NCBI GenBank assembly: GCA_937920455.1
Contig: CALETX010000015.1
Location: forward strand, 1-5,692
Source of the DNA: an uncultured bacterium
Lineage (GTDB): Bacteria; Verrucomicrobiota; Kiritimatiellia; UBA8416; CALETX01
Direction of reading: 5' to 3'
DNA: 5,692 nt
The notes under the pieces are model-generated. The model searched no databases. It was not told where the DNA came from and saw only the letters and a list, made by a program, of their open reading frames with translations. Made by a program: the position numbers and the translations under genes. This document shows positions 1 through 5,469 of this stretch, one piece after another. Numbering within the stretch: the first letter of the stretch is position 1; every line of letters begins with the position of its first letter.

Positions 1-606
1 CTGCAGTGCGCCAAGAGTGCCGCCAACTACCTCTACCCCCCGCAAATCAATCGAGGAGTTGTAATAGGCGTTCGGCGCGGCGGTTATGCACTGCACATTG
101 TATGCTTCGAGTCTAGTGCCTGAGGCGAACCAAAGATTTCCCGGCGGTAATACCTCCATCCAAGCCGGAGAGGAATCAGCGCCCAACCTCACAGTGCCGT
201 TGGAGACCACAAATGTGTTGGCTCTGCCCCCGTAGCCGCTGATGATCCTGATCCTATTGGTGACGGTAAGCGTATGTCCGCCAAGATCCAGAAAGTTAGT
301 CGTGGCAACGTTCGAAGAGCCGATTTGTATTCCCCCGACCTGCCAATCGGCATCAACAACGCCGGTGATGGATTGCCCATAGGTGGAATAGACAATGTTG
401 GCAGGCGTAGGATTGGCTGGCGCTTCGCCATCCAGCCAGTTGGCGTTCACGCTCCAATAAGGATTAGCTGCCCCCCCGCCGCCGGACCACGTAACGTTCG
501 TTGTGGTTGCCGCTGAAAGGCGCAGTTCGAGCGTGAGAGCAGAAGCGCTCACAACAAACAAGAAATGCCGGCCAAAAGATGATATGAAGGGCGGCTTGTT
601 CATCAT
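1..606 (-). CDS. Secreted beta-strand-repeat-type protein, N-terminal part only (cut by window edge)
   Basis: This reading frame runs from an ATG at 606 to the window edge with no stop, giving 202 visible residues; the C-terminus lies outside. Residues 1-33 look like a Sec signal peptide: a Lys/Arg/His-containing start, a hydrophobic run around FLFVVSASALTL, and likely cleavage after Ala32 or Ala33 (LSAA). The mature part begins with WSGGGGAANPYWSVNANW (residues 40-57). This Trp-Gly-rich 'nonuniform glycine then W...NW' pattern is typical of the first repeat of autotransporter-associated beta-strand repeat proteins and similar PEP-CTERM-type secreted proteins of Verrucomicrobia and Planctomycetes. 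It continues with Gly/Asn/Thr-rich alternating strands (for example LDLGGHTLTVTNRI at 107-120), as expected of a right-handed beta-helix. An AGGAGG on the minus strand (613-618) lies 6 nt before ATG 606, which supports this start; a second ATG follows at once at 603. It lies 52 nt downstream of the hydrolase gene and is probably co-transcribed with it. The family call rests on motif style; its role (adhesin, surface scaffold or glycan-binding protein) is unknown. Confidence 0.75.
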   Translation of the reverse strand, partial: MMNKPPFISSFGRHFLFVVSASALTLELRLSAATTTNVTWSGGGGAANPYWSVNANWLDGEAPANPTPANIVYSTYGQSITGVVDADWQVGGIQIGSSNVATTNFLDLGGHTLTVTNRIRIISGYGGRANTFVVSNGTVRLGADSSPAWMEVLPPGNLWFASGTRLEAYNVQCITAAPNAYYNSSIDLRGVEVVGGTLGALQ

Positions 607-612
607 ACCCCC

Positions 613-618
613 CCTCCT
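613..618 (-). promoter_or_regulatory. Shine-Dalgarno site of the partial secreted-protein gene
   Basis: On the minus strand this reads AGGAGG, a full match to the core anti-16S pairing sequence, 6 nt from ATG 606 and 9 nt from ATG 603. It fixes the start of the truncated gene and shows that the frame is translated even though its end is not visible. It lies in the 52-nt gap after the hydrolase stop codon. Confidence 0.7.
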
Positions 619-658
619 GCCTTTGCGTTGCAGCCCGAAAATCTGCCCCGGGCCACTC

Positions 659-3600
659 TTACTTCGAAATCACGTACAAGCGAAAATCATGTTTAGGGAA
701 GGCCGGAATCAGAACTGTGCCGTTTGACGCGACAATCTTCTCTTCTGGTTTTTCCCAGTTTTCTGCTTCAAAATCCGGCTTCAGGCCAAGTCTCTTTGTG
801 TCCAAAGTCAGTCTGCAATCCCCGCCTTCTCCATAGTCGGAGACGCACACCATCACCTTCTGCGGAGCAGACAGGACAAATAAAATGCCATCCATGCCCT
901 CAATCCTGGCGACAGGATTCTCATCCCAGTAGTGATAAACTTCGCAGTTGGCTGTGCCGTATCCCATATCCAGCATGGCCGTTGTGATTTTTCTAAAGAG
1001 CGGATCGGTCTGCCACACCTTGATCTCATGCGGCATGCATACCGCAATCCGTGTGCGCTCTACCCATGCCTGCTGTTCTTTGCTTGTCACCTCCGTTATT
1101 CCCGGCAGGATCATCTGTACTGCCCCATTTTGGAAACCCATAGAGCAGGCTCGAATGTAGTCCCTGCTGAACCGATCCTGAAAATCCGTCGTGCCGTACT
1201 TCCACTCCCAGTCCAGATTGAACCCTATCCAGGAAAAAGCCGGAATGAGCTGACCATTGGTCATGTGCGCCACAGTGATGTTCCGCTTGCCGAGCTTGTG
1301 CAGCAGGACGGCCGTCCGCTTTGTCACTTCGCGTATGCGCCAGATGTCGGCCTCTGGTTGAACGCCGCCGATCTCTCTAACATAGGCGTTTCCGGTAATA
1401 GGGTTTGGATTTGAGTATATGTAAATGTTGTCCCAATAAATACCTGCCATGCCATTCGTAATCAGCTCCCGATAATGGTACAGAAGGTAATCTGCTCTGC
1501 TTGGTGTTAGAGCTACTATAAAATCAATGGGACCGCCCTGGCCCGGTTTCGCAACCCGGCTAGAAAACTCCGCATTGCGCCATTCGTCCTGGAAAACAAA
1601 CCATTCTGGAGTTCGAGTATTATCCCCGCGAAGGTTCGTGTATGGAATCATGCCGGCGTTTTTCCCCTGCAACGACCATCGCACCTCGTTGCGTATATCG
1701 GGATGTTTTTCGAGATAGGCTGTCACGTAAGCATCGTCCACCTTCTCGCCGCGTGAAGCGGCCGCGATCTGTCTTACGATTTCATAATCGCCATCCCGTG
1801 GAGCCACCCCGTACAGGTTCGCGCCCCAGTATGTGCACATGCCCATGATCTTGTAATCATTATCCGGCGGGACGCCCGAAGCAACACCAAGCGTCCGCCA
1901 GTTAGGGCTTTCTGAAAGAGGACGGGCAGGTGTCGCCATAAGGCCGAAAACAATCCGCCGCTCTCTCCCAAGAGGCGCAGGCTTCTGAACCAGGTTAATC
2001 ACCATATCGAGTCGGCCAGCTTCGCGTCTCAGCTCGATTGACGCAGTTTTTTCCTCGGGATCAAGAATCCAGTCCCTGTCGTTCCCAGCAAACCAGCAAA
2101 GTCCTCGGGATTCTCCGCCAACCCAGATATAAGGCACAAACGTTCCCAGCAAAGCGCTCCGTGATGCTTTGTGGCTTGTCCAGACCACGCCTGAGCCTTC
2201 GGGAACTTTGCCGCCATAGTTGAACCGAATCCCATCGCCGCAAACATGCATCAGCCTGGCTTCTTTCTCCACGAGCGGAATAACAACTCTCAGTGAGTCA
2301 ACCGGCCTGTCATCCGCAGGCCGCAGCACAAGCGTCACCTTTGCGCAGCCATCGTACTCCACTTCCATGTCTGTGGCGCCGCTGACACCGCCCGCCTTCC
2401 AGTCCGAATGCGCAATGGCAAGAGTAGGCTTGGAGAAAACAACTTTGGCCTTGCCTTCAGCAAATTCAACCTTGCCCTCTCGTACGACCTCGATACGGAT
2501 CGGTCCTGCAAGAATCGGCCGGCCTTCGCTTGTGATCTGTTTCCATAAGCCGTTGTCACCCAATTCGTGATCCCGAAGAATGGTGCTTACCGTTCCGCCA
2601 TGAGCCTGTATCGGCGTAAACGGCGGGATGACGATGTCATCCTCGCCTATGGTATTGTTGAGCCATGGGAAATCCGTCTTCTGCTGGAAGATCACGGACT
2701 TCACTGGCTTTTCCGCCTTCTCGCCGGCGTCAAGATAAAGCTCAGCAATATAAAAGCCGTCCGCCAATTGAGTCAAAGTATGCGATTGCGGAGGGACCGC
2801 AAACGAGGAAACCGGCTGAGCCGACAATTCCACCATAGGCTTGTCTCCGTTTTCAGCCTTTACGACAAGCCGCGCATTCCTGACATGCTCGCGGCCTTTC
2901 ATCCCTTCGAAATTGACCTTCCACCTGACCACGCGCGGCGTCGGATGAAACTCAAACCCGAACTGCACCGCTTCCTCGGGAGGGGCATCGCCCATAGGTT
3001 GCCATGCGGGTTCTTGAGGTTTTGTATGCCATTTGACATCTCGCTGATAATACACGGTGCCGTCAGCTCCGCTCACAAGAATCTCGGCAAGAACAGGATA
3101 GTTTTCGACTACCAGAAATTCCTTGCGATACTCAAAACGCCGTTTTTCTCCAGGTTTTATAAAAGCTTTCGTCTCTTCGTAATATCTGGGCTGGCTCTCC
3201 GGATTGCTGCCGAGCTTCACCAGCACCGGCATGGAGTGATCCAACGGATTGGAGACATCCACTGCCACGCACACGCCCTTCTCATCCTGAAATCCAACCT
3301 CACTGACAACCAGCGCTTCGTCAGTAAATCTAACGAGGGGCATTGTGGCCGGCGCGGCAAATTCCCGGACCAGAGGAGCCCAACGCGACTGATCCCATGG
3401 CAACTTGTAGTTGCGGCAAACACGCATGGCTAACTGTTTCGTCGGAACCGCAATGTTCAGCGAGTTAAGGTCTATTGCAAACTCCGCCGTCCACACGCCC
3501 TCCTCCACCTTGTGCGCCTGATCCATCTGCACCCGCCAGTAGGTTCGGCCTATCTTTTCGATCGCATCAAAGGACTGATCAAAAATAACGCCGGCGCTGT

Positions 3601-4033
3601 TCACCATGATCTGATAATAGTCGCCTGCGCCTCCCTCTGGCGCATTGTGAACCCACAACTCTGTTGAATCGTCGTAAATCACACCCCCCTCATCCTTGGA
3701 GCCGACTTTGTCGGTGTGTTTCAGCACAGCGCCCGCAGTTGGGTGAATATCCGACCGGACAGCCACATAGAGCTTCTGGCGATCGCACCCTATCCAGAAC
3801 TCGCCACTCCGCCTCTGGAGCAGATCTCCATGCTGGCTGGTGAACCTGCAAACGTGAAATGTCTCCCATTCGCCCTCGGATATTATACCGTCAATGACAG
3901 GCGGTCTTTTCATGAAAGGAATAATAGCCTGCGGCCGGATCGTAGGCCTGTTGATGTCTGTCTGGCCCCAGACACCGGACGCCATGAGAAGGCCGGCCAA
4001 TGTAATCAGTCTATTGAATCTTCTCATCTTCAT
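659..4033 (-). CDS. Large secreted glycoside-hydrolase-like protein (CBM9-like domain plus GH123-type/TIM-barrel region)
   Basis: This is a probable exported carbohydrate-active enzyme of up to 1124 residues. Residues 1-23 form a signal peptide (MKMRRF, hydrophobic LITLAGLLMASG, cleavage near VWG|Q); there is no lipobox cysteine. About 38-235 resemble a CBM9/DOMON-like carbohydrate-binding domain: PPVIDGIISEGEW, then LYVAVRSD, DDSTELWV, YYQIMVNSAG and WTAEFAIDLNSL. About 240-450 look like beta-sandwich linkers. About 455-700 resemble the GH123 N-terminal-type domain (FPWLNNTIGEDDIVIPPFTP, then GLWKQITSEGRPILAGPI). About 725-1010 look like a TIM-barrel catalytic region with GIYWDNIY (Asp868) and FNLDWEWKYG (Asp941, Glu943); QDEW (Asp816-Glu817) is another acidic candidate. 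About 1045-1124 look like a C-terminal beta-sandwich ending PKHDFRLYVISK, with no dockerin or sorting signal. These calls come from motif recognition. Hydrolase activity is likely, but the substrate cannot be read from the sequence. A GAGGAG directly abuts ATG 4033 and lies 6 nt before ATG 4027, so Met3 (4027) is the more likely start. The gene overlaps the end of the regulator upstream and is probably translationally coupled to it. Confidence 0.93.
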   Translation of the reverse strand: MKMRRFNRLITLAGLLMASGVWGQTDINRPTIRPQAIIPFMKRPPVIDGIISEGEWETFHVCRFTSQHGDLLQRRSGEFWIGCDRQKLYVAVRSDIHPTAGAVLKHTDKVGSKDEGGVIYDDSTELWVHNAPEGGAGDYYQIMVNSAGVIFDQSFDAIEKIGRTYWRVQMDQAHKVEEGVWTAEFAIDLNSLNIAVPTKQLAMRVCRNYKLPWDQSRWAPLVREFAAPATMPLVRFTDEALVVSEVGFQDEKGVCVAVDVSNPLDHSMPVLVKLGSNPESQPRYYEETKAFIKPGEKRRFEYRKEFLVVENYPVLAEILVSGADGTVYYQRDVKWHTKPQEPAWQPMGDAPPEEAVQFGFEFHPTPRVVRWKVNFEGMKGREHVRNARLVVKAENGDKPMVELSAQPVSSFAVPPQSHTLTQLADGFYIAELYLDAGEKAEKPVKSVIFQQKTDFPWLNNTIGEDDIVIPPFTPIQAHGGTVSTILRDHELGDNGLWKQITSEGRPILAGPIRIEVVREGKVEFAEGKAKVVFSKPTLAIAHSDWKAGGVSGATDMEVEYDGCAKVTLVLRPADDRPVDSLRVVIPLVEKEARLMHVCGDGIRFNYGGKVPEGSGVVWTSHKASRSALLGTFVPYIWVGGESRGLCWFAGNDRDWILDPEEKTASIELRREAGRLDMVINLVQKPAPLGRERRIVFGLMATPARPLSESPNWRTLGVASGVPPDNDYKIMGMCTYWGANLYGVAPRDGDYEIVRQIAAASRGEKVDDAYVTAYLEKHPDIRNEVRWSLQGKNAGMIPYTNLRGDNTRTPEWFVFQDEWRNAEFSSRVAKPGQGGPIDFIVALTPSRADYLLYHYRELITNGMAGIYWDNIYIYSNPNPITGNAYVREIGGVQPEADIWRIREVTKRTAVLLHKLGKRNITVAHMTNGQLIPAFSWIGFNLDWEWKYGTTDFQDRFSRDYIRACSMGFQNGAVQMILPGITEVTSKEQQAWVERTRIAVCMPHEIKVWQTDPLFRKITTAMLDMGYGTANCEVYHYWDENPVARIEGMDGILFVLSAPQKVMVCVSDYGEGGDCRLTLDTKRLGLKPDFEAENWEKPEEKIVASNGTVLIPAFPKHDFRLYVISK

Positions 4034-5120
4034 CTCCTCTGCTTATTACAACACGCGCTGCAGTCACATCCTGACCATGCATGTCAACAACTTGGTACGG
4101 TATGTACTCCACCGATGGCGCAATCTGCTGCCCTGTCATCAACCGGCAAAGCAACCGCGCCAGCCGACGGGCATACAGAACAGGATCCACCTCAAGCCGG
4201 ATCGCCGGGAAAGGCCAGCGCCAGGGCGCGCCTTTGTTCACAAGCGCCGCAATCCGCAAATCTCGTGGAACGGCAACCCCCATCTCCATGATGGCTTTGC
4301 CAGCTTCCTCCATCAGCACATCATCTGCAACAACAATGCCGTCAGGTTTCTCACGTTCTGCCGACCAAATTTCCCTGAACTCTTCCCACCCGGCGCCCGA
4401 AAACATCGGATGCAAATCACCGCGAATCCACCGTTCATTGAGTTTCAGTCCTTTGCCGGTCATCTCTTCGCGAAACGCATCTTCTATCTTCCGCCCTCCC
4501 CAGCCCAGAAGGGCCAACCGCCTGCATGATGCGCTGCGCAGTCTGGCCACAGCCTCCCTGATCATGACTGCTGACGGCACCTCTACTTCATAGGGGGTAT
4601 GATCGCCCACCGCCGGAAATCTCAGCGAGGCTATCCAGTTCTTCCAGCCTGCCAGAGAAGGCGCAGAGACGATGACTACTCCGTCAAGTCTGCCTGCTTC
4701 AACGTCGTCCACGAACCGTCCACACTGTTCAGGCGGAAGTTCCTGCCCCGCAGCGCATCTGCCGACATAAATGTCAGCGTTCATGCCCTGTGTCTCGATG
4801 TACTCGCGGATGGCGCGCAGAACCAGGTGGTGAAAAACAGAAGTCCGTGGTTGAAAGACATCGAAGGCTGTGAACACTCCAACTGTGGGAGTGGCAGCTC
4901 TTCTGGAGACGTAAACGCCACTTCCATGCCTTATTTGGAGCCACCCTTCCTGCTCGAGCAGCGCCTGGGCTGTTCTCAAACTCCAATGGCTCACTCCCCA
5001 TTCCTTGCTCAACTTGCGGATTGAAGGCACCTTATCCCCCGCCTTCAGGTTGGTGCGAACGTACTCTTTCAATTTCGCCACAATCTCATCCGGCACCTTT
5101 TGCACGCCTGTTTTCTTCAT
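4011..5120 (-). CDS. GntR-type/LacI-type hybrid transcriptional regulator (AraR-like architecture)
   Basis: This cytoplasmic DNA-binding regulator has 369 residues. About 8-72 form a GntR-family winged helix: AGDKVPSIRKLSKEWGVSHW, then SLRTAQALLEQEGWLQ and the wing IRHGSGVYV. The recognition helix should be around Ser44-Leu54. About 78-355 match the LacI/GalR-type periplasmic-binding-like effector domain: TVGVFTAF, DGVVIVSAP (146-154), CRRLALLGWGG (199-209), PDGIVVADDVLMEEAGKAI (259-277), VPRDLRIAAL (284-293) and the final DPVLYARRLARLL segment (312-324). B. subtilis AraR has the same layout and releases its operator when it binds arabinose; the sugar sensed here is unknown. A secreted hydrolase directly downstream suggests a breakdown product of that enzyme's substrate as effector. 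The start at 5120 follows AAAGAGGG by 10 nt. The 3' end overlaps the hydrolase start by 23 nt (or 17 nt from ATG 4027). It probably binds the palindrome at 5187-5199 and represses its own operon; this is inferred from position. Confidence 0.95.
   Translation of the reverse strand: MKKTGVQKVPDEIVAKLKEYVRTNLKAGDKVPSIRKLSKEWGVSHWSLRTAQALLEQEGWLQIRHGSGVYVSRRAATPTVGVFTAFDVFQPRTSVFHHLVLRAIREYIETQGMNADIYVGRCAAGQELPPEQCGRFVDDVEAGRLDGVVIVSAPSLAGWKNWIASLRFPAVGDHTPYEVEVPSAVMIREAVARLRSASCRRLALLGWGGRKIEDAFREEMTGKGLKLNERWIRGDLHPMFSGAGWEEFREIWSAEREKPDGIVVADDVLMEEAGKAIMEMGVAVPRDLRIAALVNKGAPWRWPFPAIRLEVDPVLYARRLARLLCRLMTGQQIAPSVEYIPYQVVDMHGQDVTAARVVISRGDEDEKIQ
4034..4040 (-). promoter_or_regulatory. Ribosome-binding site that favours the hydrolase start at 4027
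   Basis: On the minus strand the sequence is AGAGGAG followed at once by ATGAAGATG. Spacing to the first ATG (4033) is zero, which is poor for initiation; spacing to the second ATG (4027) is 6 nt, close to ideal. The site lies inside the last codons of the regulator gene, so ribosomes finishing the regulator at 4011 pass over it. This fits reinitiation or coupled translation of the hydrolase. Confidence 0.6.
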
Positions 5121-5130
5121 TTCATTTCAT

Positions 5131-5138
5131 CCCTCTTT
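5131..5138 (-). promoter_or_regulatory. Ribosome-binding site followed by three tandem ATGs before the regulator
   Basis: The minus strand reads AAAGAGGG, then ATGAAATGAAATGAAG. The SD-like AGAGGG is 0, 5 and 10 nt from ATGs at 5130, 5125 and 5120. Only the 5120 ATG opens the regulator; the other two, in another frame from it, each encode Met-Lys then TGA. The stop of the 5125 dipeptide frame overlaps the regulator start as ATGA. Spacing to the true start is at the long end of normal. Confidence 0.5.
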
Positions 5139-5178
5139 GGAGCAACAGAAACTGCCACTTGATTGAAATATATATGCC

Positions 5179-5207
5179 AAAATAATCTGTGCTGCACAGT
5201 TTGTAAA
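5179..5207 (-). promoter_or_regulatory. Probable sigma70-type promoter of the regulator-hydrolase operon
   Basis: On the minus strand a -35-like TTTACA (5207-5202, 5 of 6 matches to TTGACA) is followed after exactly 17 bp by a -10-like TATTTT (5184-5179, 4 of 6 matches to TATAAT). Transcription should start near 5172, about 50 nt before the regulator ATG. The AT-rich TGGCATATATATTTC just downstream gives alternative -10-like hexamers, but none has a comparable -35 at the right distance. No other promoter this good was seen between 5121 and 5300 on the minus strand. Confidence 0.55.
5187..5199. promoter_or_regulatory. Putative operator, perfect 6-1-6 palindrome inside the promoter spacer
   Basis: The sequence CTGTGC-T-GCACAG is a perfect inverted repeat with a one-base centre. 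It falls wholly within the 17-bp spacer between the proposed -35 and -10, so a dimeric repressor bound there would exclude RNA polymerase. GntR-family winged helices bind short palindromes of this size, and the divided regulator gene begins 67 bp away, making autorepression the simplest reading. I saw no second good copy elsewhere in the window. Confidence 0.5.
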
Positions 5208-5254
5208 GCAAAAATCCGTCCCCTCATGGAACACGGGAGGTACATGGTATCCCC

Positions 5255-5268
5255 CTTATCAGGATAAG
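5255..5268. repeat. Perfect 6-2-6 inverted repeat (CTTATC-AG-GATAAG)
   Basis: The two six-base arms are exactly complementary around a two-base centre. It lies about 50 bp upstream of the proposed -35 of the operon, a position where an activator or auxiliary repressor site could sit. A competing pairing, TATCC (5248-5252) with GGATA (5262-5266), shares part of it. Short AT-rich repeats also occur by chance, so function is unproven. Confidence 0.4.
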
Positions 5269-5326
5269 ATGTTTGGGTAAGTATGGGTTCAGAATGTTAC
5301 ATAGCAGACTTATAGAAGAAGGAGTA

Positions 5327-5361
5327 CTGCCTCCCCCCAGGGGGGGAAAGGGGGGAGGCAG
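5327..5361. repeat. Perfect 12-bp GC-rich stem with G-run loop (hairpin / possible G-quadruplex)
   Basis: The left arm CTGCCTCCCCCC (5327-5338) is exactly complementary to the right arm GGGGGGAGGCAG (5350-5361), separated by 11 bases (A, seven G, AAA). The loop G-run could also pair with the C-run of the left arm or join the right-arm G-run in a G-quadruplex on the plus strand. Neither side has a T-run, so it is not a standard rho-independent terminator. It could be an insulating structure between divergent units, a dispersed palindromic element or part of a mobile-element boundary. Confidence 0.65.
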
Positions 5362-5376
5362 CGCGCCAACAAAAAT

Positions 5377-5453
5377 GGACACATGCAAAAACTGAGGGGA
5401 TATATCCCTCCCTCCAAAAACGACTCCTAACAAGGAGGTTTGTGCACCTGTCC
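5377..5453. repeat. Imperfect 16-bp inverted repeat pair flanking small palindromes
   Basis: The sequence GGACACATGCAAAAAC (5377-5392) matches the reverse complement of GTTTGTGCACCTGTCC (5438-5453) at 13 of 16 positions. Between the arms lie GGGATATATCCC (5397-5408, perfectly self-complementary) and CTCCT-AACA-AGGAG (5424-5437). The unit is close to the transposase start, so one arm may belong to an insertion-sequence end, but the far end is outside the window and the boundary cannot be fixed. Confidence 0.4.
5424..5439 (+). promoter_or_regulatory. Perfect Shine-Dalgarno sequence partly buried in a small hairpin
   Basis: AAGGAGGT at 5432-5439 is a full anti-16S match on the plus strand. The CTCCT at 5424-5428 can pair with AGGAG at 5433-5437 around a four-base loop, and CCTCC at 5411-5415 could pair with GGAGG instead. 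It lies 30 nt before the transposase ATG at 5470, too far for direct use. It is 3 nt before a GTG (5442) opening a 14-codon frame that ends at 5486 inside the transposase start. Several insertion sequences hide their translation signals in transcripts arriving from outside; this arrangement could serve that, but it is an inference. Confidence 0.35.
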
Positions 5454-5469
5454 GCTGTCATACTATACG

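Larger units (their letters stand above)
5121..5469. other. Gene-free, repeat-rich intergenic region between the operon and an insertion sequence
   Basis: This 349-bp stretch has no convincing gene on either strand. Its left part (5121-5210) carries the RBS, promoter and operator of the minus-strand operon. Its middle (5211-5370) holds a 6-2-6 inverted repeat and a strong GC-rich hairpin with G-runs. Its right part (5371-5469) holds an imperfect inverted repeat pair, a self-complementary 12-mer, a hairpin covering a perfect Shine-Dalgarno sequence, and then the plus-strand transposase start. Genes diverge from it, the operon leftward and the transposase rightward. Confidence 0.7.

Noticed and set aside
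607..658. Possible terminator between the hydrolase and the partial gene (GCCCG...CGGGC)
   Set aside because: The stem is only 5 bp with a 10-nt loop and no T-run follows, so it does not support ending the operon here.
1830..1840. Palindrome ATGTGCACAT resembling the proposed operator core
   Set aside because: It lies within hydrolase coding sequence, shares only the GTGCAC centre, and lacks the one-base-centred 6-1-6 form.
2567..3433. Open frame of 288 codons on the plus strand inside the hydrolase gene
   Set aside because: It lies fully antisense to a gene with clear domain motifs, its product is rich in Arg, Leu and His without recognisable domain order, and it has no clear RBS. It is best explained as a codon-composition shadow.
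3716..4529. Plus-strand open frames of 191 and 211 codons across the hydrolase-regulator junction
   Set aside because: They overlap each other and lie antisense to two well-supported genes; the products show no domain pattern.
5235..5267. GGGAGG followed by an ATG opening a 7-codon plus-strand frame (MVSPLSG)
   Set aside because: Spacing of 3 nt and length of 7 codons are both within chance, and it points away from any gene it could lead into within 200 bp.
5224..5433. A 69-codon minus-strand frame in the intergenic region
   Set aside because: Its Pro/Gly run comes from the GC-rich hairpin, it has no SD at its start, and it lies across the inverted repeats. There is no support for translation.
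5401..5460. Possible riboswitch or leader RNA, given several stems
   Set aside because: The stems are short and mutually exclusive and match no riboswitch layout that I recognise; mobile-element end structure is a simpler explanation.
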